From contig JAISMY010000042.1 of assembly GCA_031276485.1 (NCBI GenBank), positions 1-55,599 on the forward strand: 55,599 bases of DNA, in the 5' to 3' direction. The stretch comes from Desulfovibrio sp. GTDB taxonomy: Bacteria; Desulfobacterota; Desulfovibrionia; Desulfovibrionales; Desulfovibrionaceae. Within the stretch, counting starts at the first letter, position 1. Every line of letters begins with the position of its first letter. This document shows positions 18,633 through 29,167 of the stretch, one piece after another. The translations under genes and the position numbers were made by a program. The notes beneath the pieces are model-generated. The model saw nothing but the letters and a program-made list of their open reading frames with translations, had not been told where the DNA came from and made no database searches.

Positions 18633-19379
18633 CTATCTGACGGTCACGACATAATTTTCCACATAGAGCTGCTCTATTTTTTCCGTGGAGACATTTTCGT
18701 TGACGATGCTTATGATATCGCGCTTCAATTCTTCGCTTGAAGCGGCATCGACGAGCAAGGTCAAGGGTTTGTGGTCCAGATAATAATACACCGCATCACG
18801 CAGGGCAATGTTTTTCGCGGCGAATTCGGCCATAAGCGCTTCATTGTCCGTGGGCACGCTGAAGCTGCAGCGCAGAAAACGCAGTTCCCCTTCCGAACCT
18901 GCTTTTTCCACCATAAAATTGTCAAAGCGGTACGTGAACCTGGCGGCCGTGGGGGCATCTTCGCGCGCAGGCGCGGAGTGGACGACCACTGTAGTCACAT
19001 TTGCCGGGAGTTTTGCCGGATCGGGCGGGGGGGGCGGACTTTCGGAGAAGACGACGAAATACAAAACCGCGCCGATGCCCGCAAGGGCGGCGAACCCTGC
19101 GCCGCCGAAGATAAGGTAGCGTTTTTTTCCGGCCGGAAGTTTCCGGAACAGGGCGGAAGGCGTGAAGCGGGCGAAAAAAGCTTTGATCCGCGCCGACAGG
19201 CCGGTTTTTTTCGGCCGTTCAGTCACCGGCGGCAAAGGAGGCAAAGGCGCGCCGTCTTTTTGCGGAGGAGGATCGCTTTTTTGCTCCGTCACCTCCAGAA
19301 AAGGCGCATCGTCGACGTCCAGCGCGACCTTGACGGCTCCGGCCTTCGGCGGCGCTGCATCGGGGGCTTCGGGAGACAT
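18633..19379 (-). CDS. fliL: Flagellar basal-body-associated protein FliL
   Basis: 248 residues. A long acidic, proline-rich cytoplasmic N-region (1-85) contains EVTEQKSDPPPQ. One membrane helix follows (about 87-110, YLIFGGAGFAALAGIGAVLY), then the periplasmic FliL domain ending ENVSTEKIEQLYVENYVVTV. FliL surrounds the stator at the motor and supports torque. The N-terminal extension is longer than in classical FliL proteins of about 150-180 residues. The start lies seven bases after the cheY stop with no Shine-Dalgarno, so translational coupling is likely. Confidence 0.9.
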   Translation of the reverse strand: MSPEAPDAAPPKAGAVKVALDVDDAPFLEVTEQKSDPPPQKDGAPLPPLPPVTERPKKTGLSARIKAFFARFTPSALFRKLPAGKKRYLIFGGAGFAALAGIGAVLYFVVFSESPPPPPDPAKLPANVTTVVVHSAPAREDAPTAARFTYRFDNFMVEKAGSEGELRFLRCSFSVPTDNEALMAEFAAKNIALRDAVYYYLDHKPLTLLVDAASSEELKRDIISIVNENVSTEKIEQLYVENYVVTVR

Positions 19380-19386
19380 AGGTCAA

Positions 19387-19767
19387 TCAGGGGAAAATTT
19401 TATCTATTTTCTGCTTCATCACTTCAGCCGTAAAGGGTTTCACAATATAGTTCGACACCTTGGCCTGCACCGCTTCGATGATGTTTTCCTGCTGGGCCTC
19501 TGCCGTAACCATAAGGAAAGGCAAATCGGCGAACTCCTCGCTGGCGCGCACCTTGCGCAACAGGTCGATGCCGGTCATCTGCGGCATGTTCCAGTCGGAG
19601 ATGACAAACTCAATCTTGTCCTTGTTCAGCACCTCCCAAGCCGTTGTGCCGTCGTCGGCTTCAACGACGTTGTTGAGGCCGATCTGGCGCAGGATGTTCT
19701 TGATAATGCGACGCATGGTGGAAAAATCATCCACAACCAGGACGCGCATATTCGGATTATAGGGCAT
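19387..19767 (-). CDS. cheY: Chemotaxis response regulator CheY
   Basis: Single-domain receiver, 126 residues. The acidic pocket is Asp13-Asp14 (VVDDFSTMRR), the phosphoacceptor is Asp58 (VISDWNMPQMTG), and the switch residues are Thr88 (MVTAEA), Tyr107 and Lys110 (IVKPF). Phospho-CheY binds the motor switch to change rotation. AAAGGAG stands nine bases before ATG 19767. It sits between fliA and fliL, a frequent arrangement in deltaproteobacteria. Confidence 0.96.
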   Translation of the reverse strand: MPYNPNMRVLVVDDFSTMRRIIKNILRQIGLNNVVEADDGTTAWEVLNKDKIEFVISDWNMPQMTGIDLLRKVRASEEFADLPFLMVTAEAQQENIIEAVQAKVSNYIVKPFTAEVMKQKIDKIFP

Positions 19768-19781
19768 GCGCTGTATCTCCT

Positions 19782-20603
19782 TTACGGCAAACTTGTTTTC
19801 CCGTGGCGGAATGTAAACTCCCGACGTAAACGCGTCAACGCCTGCGAATGCAGTTGGGAAACCCTTCCCTCGGTGATGCCCATCACCTCCGCTGTTTCAC
19901 GCATATTAAGCTCATCCGCGTAGTACAGGGATAATACCAGTTTTTCGCGCGCTGTCAATTGTTCAATCAATTCGGCCACTCTGTCGATAAGCTCGCGCTC
20001 GGAAACGGAGGAAAAGGCCTCGTCCGCGCCGGCGCCTTCCATCCCGGCGAAGGATTCCAGAATCAGGTCCAGGGAGATGGTGAAGCGGCTGTTCATGGCT
20101 TCGAGGCCTTCGCGCACTTCCTTGACGTCCAGTCCGGTCTCGGCGGCCAGGGCTTCTTCGTTGGGGCTTTCCCCGCCCTCGTGTTCCAGTTTTTGTACGG
20201 CTTCGTCCAGCATGCGGACTTTTTTGCGCAGGGAGCGCGGGAACCAGTCCAGCTGGCGCAGTTCGTCCAGCATGGCCCCCCGGATGCGGTTTTCGGCGTA
20301 GGTGTCGAACTTGATGCCCATATCCGGTCGGAACTTGCCGAAGGATTCCATGAGTCCCAGCGTGCCGGCGCCGATCAGGTCGGCAAGTTCCACGTTGCGC
20401 GGCAGGCGGGATTTCAGGCGCAGGGCCAGATACTTTACTTTGGGGGCGAAGTGCCTGACGATGTCTTCCTGCTGCCCGCCGGTGCAGTCCGGCCAGGCCA
20501 GAAGACCCGCGCAGAAACGTTCCCAGGCCGCCCCGGAGCTACCGGCTGAAGAGCAGGCGCTTCCAGAAAAACTTGATGTTGCCGTCGAGGGCATGGGGAA
20601 CAT
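19782..20603 (-). CDS. fliA: RNA polymerase sigma factor for flagellar operon (sigma-28)
   Basis: Sigma-70 family FliA, directing late flagellar genes. Region 2 includes ELADLIGAGTLGLMESFGKF and YAENRIRGAMLDELRQLDW. Region 3 has SPNEEALAAETGLDVKEVRE. Region 4 is the helix-turn-helix LNMRETAEVMGITEGRVSQL. The frame opens at ATG 20603, inside the end of flhG (65-base overlap). The first 40 residues are low in conservation and the true start could be later, but no good alternative codon is visible. Two promoters matching its consensus are in this window, at 11046-11072 and 49136-49162. Confidence 0.94.
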   Translation of the reverse strand: MFPMPSTATSSFSGSACSSAGSSGAAWERFCAGLLAWPDCTGGQQEDIVRHFAPKVKYLALRLKSRLPRNVELADLIGAGTLGLMESFGKFRPDMGIKFDTYAENRIRGAMLDELRQLDWFPRSLRKKVRMLDEAVQKLEHEGGESPNEEALAAETGLDVKEVREGLEAMNSRFTISLDLILESFAGMEGAGADEAFSSVSERELIDRVAELIEQLTAREKLVLSLYYADELNMRETAEVMGITEGRVSQLHSQALTRLRREFTFRHGKTSLP

Positions 20604-21357
20604 TCCAGGTCTGTATGGTTTTGGCCGTGTTAGCCACGGCGCGGCTTGCCGGTCCGTCCGGATCCGCCACGCAGAAAGGCTTCTGGTTGATGACCGCCTT
20701 GCGTACGCCGGGATCGCGCGGAATCATGCCCGCATAGTCCAGACCGACCCCGGAGAGAAAATGGTCGCAGGCCCGGTACAGGCGGCGGAAAGCGTCCTGC
20801 GCGGACTTTTCGTCCGCGGCCATGTTCACCAGCACCCGGAAGTCGTTGACGTCGTGATTCTGCTGCATGACTTTGATCAGGGCATAGGCGTCCGTCAGCG
20901 ACGTCGGCTCGGGCGTCAGGATGACCAGTCGCTCCTGGGCCGCCATGTTGAAATACATGACGTTGTCGTTGATGCCCGCGCCGGTGTCCACTATCAGGTA
21001 GTCCACGGCCTCCTCGAGTTCGTCCAGGGCCTCCAGCAGGGTGAGTTTCTGACCGGGGGAAAGAGCGAGCATTTCGCTGACCCCGGACGATGCGGGCAGA
21101 ATTTTGAAGCCGTAAGGCGTATCCATGAGGACGTCGGAAAGCTCGACGCCTTCGTGAAACAGGTGAAACAGGTTGTTGGCCGGAGTAAGTCCGAGAAGCA
21201 CGTCCACATTGGCCAGTCCGAGATCGGCGTCGAGCAGGACCGTCCGCCTGCCGTCCGCCGCCAGACGGCAGGCCAGGTTGACCGAAATGTTCGTTTTGCC
21301 GACGCCTCCTTTGCCGGAGGTGACGGATATAACCAAAGGCAGGTCGGCGTTATTCAT
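20539..21357 (-). CDS. flhG: Flagellar number regulator FlhG (MinD/ParA-type ATPase)
   Basis: FlhG/FleN/YlxH ATPase that partners FlhF to set flagellar number and position. The deviant Walker A is SGKGGVGKTNISVNLA. The switch region includes VLLDADLGLANVDVLLG and LIVDTGAGINDNV. I use ATG 21357, which has GGAG seven bases upstream. A TTG 12 bases earlier would only add four residues. Its 3' end overlaps the start of fliA. The order flhA-flhF-flhG-fliA is the common operon order. Confidence 0.94.
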   Translation of the reverse strand: MNNADLPLVISVTSGKGGVGKTNISVNLACRLAADGRRTVLLDADLGLANVDVLLGLTPANNLFHLFHEGVELSDVLMDTPYGFKILPASSGVSEMLALSPGQKLTLLEALDELEEAVDYLIVDTGAGINDNVMYFNMAAQERLVILTPEPTSLTDAYALIKVMQQNHDVNDFRVLVNMAADEKSAQDAFRRLYRACDHFLSGVGLDYAGMIPRDPGVRKAVINQKPFCVADPDGPASRAVANTAKTIQTWNVPHALDGNIKFFWKRLLFSR

Positions 21358-21415
21358 GTGCGGCTCCAAAGTCCGGCAAAGAGTTTACGGAGTGTACGCA
21401 TTTTATAAACAACCT

Positions 21416-22780
21416 TCAAGCGCCGAGCGGCATTTCCCGTTTGAAGATCAGTCTCCAGAGCATATTTTCCTTGACGGGCGCAAGGGAATTGCCGAGGCCG
21501 GGACCGAAGGACAGGGCCGACACGGGCAGACCGGCGGCCGCGCCCACATTGACCATCTGGCCGAAGCGCTCGACTTCGTCCAGCTTGGTCCAGACTATGC
21601 CGGAGCGGTGCGCCGTGCGGTACCGTTCCATCATGCCGCGCATTTCCCTGTAGTGCGGCGACAGGGTCAGATGCACGGCCAGATTCTCCGGCCCGTCGCC
21701 GGTCAGATCTCCCAGCCCGGCATCGTCGAGCAGGGTGTGCAGGCAGCGCCCGCGCGAAAGCCCCGGCAAATCCACGATGATGCGGTCGAATCCCTCGCGC
21801 AGCCCCTGCGTCAGGGCGGTGACCAGTTCCGGCGTGGTGGAGGCTTCCTTGTACGCCATGTCCGAAAGTTCGCAATAATGGCGCAGCAGCAGGCGTCCGT
21901 TGCCGCGCGCGGCATCCGCGTTCAGCAGACAGATGCGGAGGCCCGGCCGGCTTTTGCGCAGGGCCAGGGCCAGGCGCACAGCCACGGTGGTCTTGCCCGC
22001 GCCGAAGGGGCCGGCGATCACCTGCATACGCTGCGGCCAGTTGTCGCTGTTCCAGGGGCATATCGGCACCAGTCCGCCCAGGGGAACGAGAATCGAGGCC
22101 GAGGGATCCCCGCGCAGCCCGGCGCAGATGTGCTGCAGCGCCGCTTCCTCCACGCCCTCGCGGCGCAGGAATTCCACGGCCAGCCGCTGCCTCGGGGGCA
22201 GGGCGTCCATGGACGCCGCGGGTTTCATGATGGACATCAACTGCTGTCTGATGTCGCTCCATCCCCATTCTTCCTGCCGCTGCCGCCTGTCCGCAGACGC
22301 CGGAGCGCGGGTCCCGGCGCGGGCATAGTCCTCAGCCTGAGCGCGGTTGCGCGGAGAAGGCGCAACGCCCGGACGCCGCGCATAGTCCGGCGGAGACGGC
22401 GCGGCGGCCGGCCTCGGAACGCAGTCCCGGCCGGCGGAGCGGGAGAGCTGGGAAAACGCGGCGGCGGGCGCGGAGGCCGCAGCGGGCGGGGCGCTCTGCG
22501 GCCGCGCCGTGCGGGCGTGTTCAGTATGTTCCCCAAGGACTCCGGCCCGCGTCCGGCCGCGCTGCGCCGGCCGCGCCGGTTCCGCGAAAGGCGCCGTCCC
22601 GCGGCCGTTGCCGGCGCCGGACGGAGCCCCGCGCGCCGGCGCCCTTTCCAGAGCGGCCGTCATGGTGATCAGCCCGTCTTCCTCCTGCGTGTCCAGAATG
22701 ACGGCATCCGGGCCGAGTTCCGCCTTGATCATCGAGAGCACTTCTTTGGTGCTGCGCGCCGTGAAGCCCTTGATCTGCAT
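21416..22780 (-). CDS. flhF: Flagellar biosynthesis GTPase FlhF
   Basis: SRP-type GTPase placing the flagellum at the pole, 454 residues. The N-terminal B-domain begins MQIKGFTARSTKEVLSMIKA. A long Ala/Pro/Arg-rich linker (about 60-180) follows, then the N and G domains. G1 is GPFGAGKTT and G4 is WTKLDEVERFG. The G3 motif, DTAGR in typical FlhF, reads DLPGLSRG here, and the G2 region (LLNADAARGNGRLL) is also unlike the usual TxDTYRIGA. The GTPase switch may therefore be altered. It starts at ATG 22780, and flhA ends 15 bases upstream. Confidence 0.9.
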   Translation of the reverse strand: MQIKGFTARSTKEVLSMIKAELGPDAVILDTQEEDGLITMTAALERAPARGAPSGAGNGRGTAPFAEPARPAQRGRTRAGVLGEHTEHARTARPQSAPPAAASAPAAAFSQLSRSAGRDCVPRPAAAPSPPDYARRPGVAPSPRNRAQAEDYARAGTRAPASADRRQRQEEWGWSDIRQQLMSIMKPAASMDALPPRQRLAVEFLRREGVEEAALQHICAGLRGDPSASILVPLGGLVPICPWNSDNWPQRMQVIAGPFGAGKTTVAVRLALALRKSRPGLRICLLNADAARGNGRLLLRHYCELSDMAYKEASTTPELVTALTQGLREGFDRIIVDLPGLSRGRCLHTLLDDAGLGDLTGDGPENLAVHLTLSPHYREMRGMMERYRTAHRSGIVWTKLDEVERFGQMVNVGAAAGLPVSALSFGPGLGNSLAPVKENMLWRLIFKREMPLGA

Positions 22781-22795
22781 CGGTCATGCTCCGGA

Positions 22796-24946
22796 TCAGC
22801 CGAGTCCGGCCGTGCCCACGGAGGTCAGGCGGATGTCCGTCGGTATTTCGGCCTGGGAAATAACGGGGACGGAGGGCAGGAAACGCATGAGCAACTGGGC
22901 GAGGTGCGGGCGGGTCACCGGAGCGGTCAGCACCACGGGCTGCCCGTCCGTGTTCACGGCGTTTTCCACGGCGCGGTTGATATTCTGCATCAGTTTCTGG
23001 GCCAGTCCCGGCGCCAGGGCCAGGTATGCGCCGCTGTCCGTCTGGCGCAGGGCTTCCTGTACGGTCTGCTCGGCCTGGGCGTCCAGGGTGATGATGGGCA
23101 GCGCGCCTTTGCCGTCCATGTACGGCTTGACGATGGTGCGGGCCAGACGCTCACGCACGTATTCGGTGAGCGTTTCCGAATTCTTGACCACATGGCCGTG
23201 GTCGGAGAGAGTTTCGACTATGGTGAGCAGGTCGCGTATGGAAACATTTTCGCGCACCAGGTTTTGCAGCACTTTCTGCACCACGCCCAGGGGCAGGGTG
23301 CCGGGCGTGAGTTCCTCCACGGCCTTGGGCGCGGTCTTGGCCAGATTGTCGAGCAGGCTTTGCGTCTCCTGCCTGCCGATAAAGTCCGCCAGATGTCGCC
23401 GGAAGATTTCCGTAAGATGCGTGGCGATCACCGTGGAAGGGTCCACGACCGTGTAGCCGGCCAGCATGGCTTCTTCTTTCCTGCTTTCCGGTATCCACAG
23501 CGCGGGCAGGTTGAACGCCGGCTCGCGGGTTTCCGTGCCCTGGATGCGGTGGCGGGCGTTGCCGGGGTCCATGGCCAGGAAATGGTCCACCAGAATTTCC
23601 GCCGATGCCGTTTCGTTGCCCTTGATCAGCAGGCTGTACTGTCCCGGTTTCAGTTGCAGGTTGTCGCGCAGGTGCAGGGAGGGGATGATGACGCCCATGT
23701 CCAGGGCGAACTGCCTGCGTATGGATTTGATGCGCGAGAGCAGGTTGCCGCTCTTTCCCTCATCGACCAGAGGCACAAGGCCGTAGCCCATTTCCAGTTC
23801 CAGGGTATCCAGGGCAAGCAGAGCCTGCACTTCCTCCGGCGTGTCGGCCGAGCGTTCCGCGCCTCCCGCCGCTCCCGTTCCTCCGGATCCGGCGGGCAGC
23901 GCCTTGGCGCCGCTTCTGCCCTGCGCGCCGGCCGGAACGCCGGCGGCCGTCCCCGTCCTGCTTCTTTCAGCGGCGCGCGCCAGCAGGAAAAGGGTCAGGG
24001 AAATCCCGAGGAAGGGGATGACCGGCATGCCCGGCGCCAGGGCGAAAAGCAGCAGCACCCCGGAAACCATGTTCATCGAGCGGGAGTTATAGGTCAACTG
24101 ACCGATAAATTCCTCGCCCATCTTGGCCTCGGCCGCCGCGCGCGAGACGATGAGGCCCGCCGCCGTGGAGGTGATGATCGACGGTATGGTGGACACCAGC
24201 CCGTCCCCTATGGTCAGCAGGCTGTATGTCTGCAGGGCCTGCTGCCAGGGCATGTCCTTCTGCAGGATGCCGAGCAGCACTCCGCCGATGATGTTGATCA
24301 TGGTGATGAGCAGGCCGGCGTTCACATCGCCCTGCACGAATTTGCCCGCGCCGTCCATGGCGCCGTAAAAATCCGCCTCCTTGCGTATGGCCTTGCGCTG
24401 AAGCGTGGCCTGTTCTTCGTTGATCAGCCCGGCGTTGAGGTCGGCCTCGATGGCCATCTGTTTGCCGGGCATGGCGTCCAGGGTGAAACGCGCCGCGACT
24501 TCCGCGATGCGCGTCGTGCCGGTGGTTATGACCACCTTGTTGAGGATGAACAGAATCATGAAAATAACCGCGCCGATGATGTAGCTGCCGCCGACCACGA
24601 ACTCCCCGAACGCCTGGATGACCGTGCCCGCCGCGTCCGTGCCCCGGTCCCCGTGCAGCAGGATCAGGCGGGTGGAGGCCACGTTCAGGGCCAGGCGCAG
24701 CAAGGTTGTGACCAGCAGCAGGGAGGGGAAGATGGAAAACTCCAAAGGCGAGAGCATGAACATGGAAGTCACCAGAATGACCAGGGACAGGGAGATGGAG
24801 ATGCAGAGCATGAAGTCCAGCACCAGGGTGGGCATGGGGATCAGCATGACCATGAGAATCACGACCACGCCGCCCGCAAGCAGCAGGTCGCCCTGGCGGG
24901 CGAATTTCTGATAATCTATCTCGGGCAGGGATACGTTGCTTGCCAT
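22796..24946 (-). CDS. flhA: Flagellar export gate protein FlhA
   Basis: 716 residues, the usual FlhA length. The N-terminal half has about eight membrane helices (first: LLLAGGVVVILMVMLIPMPT). The conserved cytoplasmic FHIPEP-type loop is present as ATRIAEVAARFTLDAMPGKQ and EADLNAGLINEEQA. The C-terminal half is the soluble export-substrate docking domain. Between them is a Gly/Ala-rich linker (about 330-370). It forms the proton-driven gate with FlhB, FliP, FliQ and FliR. It starts at ATG 24946, 55 bases after flhB. Confidence 0.97.
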   Translation of the reverse strand: MASNVSLPEIDYQKFARQGDLLLAGGVVVILMVMLIPMPTLVLDFMLCISISLSLVILVTSMFMLSPLEFSIFPSLLLVTTLLRLALNVASTRLILLHGDRGTDAAGTVIQAFGEFVVGGSYIIGAVIFMILFILNKVVITTGTTRIAEVAARFTLDAMPGKQMAIEADLNAGLINEEQATLQRKAIRKEADFYGAMDGAGKFVQGDVNAGLLITMINIIGGVLLGILQKDMPWQQALQTYSLLTIGDGLVSTIPSIITSTAAGLIVSRAAAEAKMGEEFIGQLTYNSRSMNMVSGVLLLFALAPGMPVIPFLGISLTLFLLARAAERSRTGTAAGVPAGAQGRSGAKALPAGSGGTGAAGGAERSADTPEEVQALLALDTLELEMGYGLVPLVDEGKSGNLLSRIKSIRRQFALDMGVIIPSLHLRDNLQLKPGQYSLLIKGNETASAEILVDHFLAMDPGNARHRIQGTETREPAFNLPALWIPESRKEEAMLAGYTVVDPSTVIATHLTEIFRRHLADFIGRQETQSLLDNLAKTAPKAVEELTPGTLPLGVVQKVLQNLVRENVSIRDLLTIVETLSDHGHVVKNSETLTEYVRERLARTIVKPYMDGKGALPIITLDAQAEQTVQEALRQTDSGAYLALAPGLAQKLMQNINRAVENAVNTDGQPVVLTAPVTRPHLAQLLMRFLPSVPVISQAEIPTDIRLTSVGTAGLG

Positions 24947-25001
24947 AATGCCGACGCCTTTTTTCCTCTTCCGTCAAGAGAACGACGCTGCGCAGGAAAG
25001 T

Positions 25002-26081
25002 TCAGGGTTTGGGAATTTTCCCCGGATTCCTTGTCTTCCAGATTTGCGCCAGGATTACGGCCACGGCCTGGAAGAGTTCCGGCGGGATGATGTCGCCTAT
25101 CTCGGTCTGCTTATACAAAGCGCGTGCCAGTTCTTTGTTTTCCCGGATCGGGACCCCGTGTTCTCGCGCAACCTCCTTGATTTTCTCGGCAACTTTGTCG
25201 ACGCCCATGGCGACTACGACCGGGGCGGGGGCTTCGGCGGCGTTGTAGCGCAGGGCCACCGCGATATGCGTCGGGTTGGTGATGACCACGTCCGCCTTGG
25301 GCACTTCCTTGAGCATCCGCCGCCGGGTCATCTGCAGCATCTTGCTCTTCATGGCGGCCTTAATTTTTTCGTCGCCCTCGGCCTGTTTGCGTTCGTCTTT
25401 GACCTCGTCTTTGCTCATCTTGAGGTTTTCCGCGTACTGCCGGCGGGTGTAAACGAGGTCGGCGGCCGCGATAATCAGCATGGGAACCAGGGCGTAGGTG
25501 ACCATTTTCGCGCCGATATCCAGCAGGTAGGCGGCCGTGCCCGCGGCGTCCGTATAGTACAGGACGGGGAATTTATCCATTTCGCTCCGAACGGCCAGCA
25601 CCGGCGCGAGACCGATGAACATGGCCTCAAGCAGGCTCTTCAGCAGGCGGACCAGGGTGTCCGGCGAAATGAACATGCGCTTTAAGCCGGCAAAGAGGTT
25701 GAAGCGTCCGAGTTTGAAAGAGAACACTTTGGTTGTCCAGAGCCTGCCCACCTGGACGCGCAGGGAAATATAGACCAGCAGCCCTATGAAAAGCACGGCG
25801 GGCAAAGTCGTCCTGGCCAGCACCAGCGTGAGATACAGGCCCAGTTCATAGAGCGAGGCCTCGCCCATGTCGACATACAAAGGGGAGGAACCCAGAAAAT
25901 GCCGGAACAGGCGCACAAATTCCCCGGCCATGTAGTTGACGCAGGCGCTCAACGCTATCAGCCCGGCCAGGATGGACACCGCCTTGGTGACTTCCTGGGA
26001 TTTGGCGACGTTGCCTTCACTGCGCGCCTTGTTGATGCGTCTGGGTGTTGCCGGTTCGGTTTTTGACGGGTCGTGCGCCAT
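25002..26081 (-). CDS. flhB: Flagellar export switch protein FlhB
   Basis: 359 residues. A basic N-terminus (KTEPATPRRINKARSEGNVA) is followed by four membrane helices and the cytoplasmic autoprotease domain. The self-cleavage motif NPTH is at 269-272 (VVITNPTHIAVALRYN). Cleavage switches export from rod/hook to filament substrates. It starts at ATG 26081, 12 bases downstream of fliR. Confidence 0.97.
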   Translation of the reverse strand: MAHDPSKTEPATPRRINKARSEGNVAKSQEVTKAVSILAGLIALSACVNYMAGEFVRLFRHFLGSSPLYVDMGEASLYELGLYLTLVLARTTLPAVLFIGLLVYISLRVQVGRLWTTKVFSFKLGRFNLFAGLKRMFISPDTLVRLLKSLLEAMFIGLAPVLAVRSEMDKFPVLYYTDAAGTAAYLLDIGAKMVTYALVPMLIIAAADLVYTRRQYAENLKMSKDEVKDERKQAEGDEKIKAAMKSKMLQMTRRRMLKEVPKADVVITNPTHIAVALRYNAAEAPAPVVVAMGVDKVAEKIKEVAREHGVPIRENKELARALYKQTEIGDIIPPELFQAVAVILAQIWKTRNPGKIPKP

Positions 26082-26093
26082 CTCTCCCCCCGG

Positions 26094-26873
26094 TCAGCGC
26101 GCCGTGTTCATCAGGCGGTCGAACATGGGGCCGAGGTCCAGGATCAGGTCTTCCATGCGCTGCGCCATAATCGTAAACAGGATGCCCATGAAAAAAAAAC
26201 CTACGGCGATCTTGATCGGAAAGCCCATGGTGAGCAGGTTCATCTGCGGCGCGGCCCGCCCCATGATCGCCAGGGCCAGCTCCGCCGTGAACAGGGCGAC
26301 GATGGCGGGCGCGGCGATCTTCACCGCCAGGGAAAACATCCCGCCGGAAAGCGCGAGAATATCCACGGTCAGGGCCGGGCGCGGCGTCATGCCGCCGGGA
26401 GGGATGAGCAGGAAAGAGTCGGCCAGAGCGCGCAGCAGGTACAAATGCCCGTCCAGGGCCAGAAAAATGATCAGGGACACGGTATACAGCAGGTGTGAAC
26501 TGATGCTCACCTGGGCGCCGGACGAGGGGTCGGCCAGCGTGACCATCGTGAAACCCATCTGAAAGCCTATGATTTCCCCTCCTGTCTGGATGGCCGCGAA
26601 AATAAAATACACGCACAGGCCGAGGGTGAGCCCGAGCAGCCCCTCGCCCAGAAGCATGAGGATCAGCCCGGCCGGGTGCGCCGGAAAAAGTTCGCCGGGA
26701 AACGCGAGGTGCGGCCACAGGGCCGCGCTCAACACCAGACACAGGGCCGCCTTGACCTGCATCGGGATGTATTCGCCGCCGTAAAAGGGCAGCATGAACA
26801 ACACCAGGCTCACCCGCATCAGGGTCAACAGAAAGCTTGCCGCGCTCGCCGCGTTGAAAGAGAAGAGGTCCAT
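26094..26873 (-). CDS. fliR: Flagellar biosynthetic protein FliR
   Basis: Export-gate membrane protein with about six helices (first: FLLTLMRVSLVLFMLPFYGG). I use ATG 26873 (MDLFSFN), giving 259 residues, which is close to the family. AAGGAGG lies only two bases before it. The frame extends to 26936, but the extra residues are not family-like. It is first of the visible export operon; fliP and fliQ are not in the window. Confidence 0.92.
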   Translation of the reverse strand: MDLFSFNAASAASFLLTLMRVSLVLFMLPFYGGEYIPMQVKAALCLVLSAALWPHLAFPGELFPAHPAGLILMLLGEGLLGLTLGLCVYFIFAAIQTGGEIIGFQMGFTMVTLADPSSGAQVSISSHLLYTVSLIIFLALDGHLYLLRALADSFLLIPPGGMTPRPALTVDILALSGGMFSLAVKIAAPAIVALFTAELALAIMGRAAPQMNLLTMGFPIKIAVGFFFMGILFTIMAQRMEDLILDLGPMFDRLMNTAR

Positions 26874-26957
26874 GTCCTCCTTATGCAAAATCCGCGCCTG
26901 CGCAAGCCTCAAGGATAGAAGGAGCGCCTTCGGCATATGTGCCGCACTACGGCAATT

Positions 26958-27010
26958 AACCCTTGATGCCGATTTGCTTTAAGCAGAAAGCAAATTGGTC
27001 TGGCGGCGGC
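26958..27010 (+). repeat. Family E repeat, copy 1
   Basis: Hairpin-forming sequence: AAATTTGC-type arms, TTTGCTTT with AAAGCAAA around AGCAG, followed by TGGCGGCGGCGG. A related copy is at 47262-47312. It is non-coding. Confidence 0.55.
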
Positions 27011-27171
27011 GGGCAAAGACCGCCTGCTCCTGTTTCGCGGCACGGCTTTGCAGGCAAATCCGTGCGGAGCAGTCCACGCGTGAACCGCTCTAAATCAAGG
27101 CAGCCGGACGCAGCGCCCGCATTCGGAAAATAATACATATATTACGCGGCAATACCATAGAGGACAGGAGA

Positions 27172-27201
27172 TTGGACTTTCCCCGGTTTTTCTCTTATGG
27201 T
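27172..27201 (+). promoter_or_regulatory. Probable lepA promoter
   Basis: TTGGAC (27172-27177), an 18-base spacer, TATGGT (27196-27201). The -35 matches five of six positions and the -10 four of six. A leader of about 60 bases to GTG 27268 would result. Confidence 0.5.
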
Positions 27202-27267
27202 GTCGCCCCTCAGCCCTCCCGCCGCAAACGCGCAACAGCATAACCATCTTCCCGCCGAGGATTTTCC

Positions 27268-29073
<1,806 letters not shown>

Positions 29074-29167
29074 CGCCCGCCGGCGCGTGTGAAACTCAAC
29101 TGCGCGCCGTACCGGGCCATACAGGAATTTTCCTTACGACCATCTGCATAACGGCAGGAGACGACTA

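Larger units (their letters stand above)
26874..27267. other. Divergent intergenic region fliR / lepA
   Basis: About 390 bases. It contains the fliR ribosome site, a CGGCATATGTGCCG palindrome near 26932-26945, a family E repeat (26958-27010) and a probable lepA promoter. I found no acceptable sigma-54 (GG-N10-GC) site for the flagellar operon here. Confidence 0.5.

Noticed and set aside
26874-26960. Possible sigma-54 promoter for the fliR operon (GGCACATATGCC)
   Set aside because: The spacing gives GG-N10-GA, lacking the required GC, and the sequence is better explained as a palindrome.
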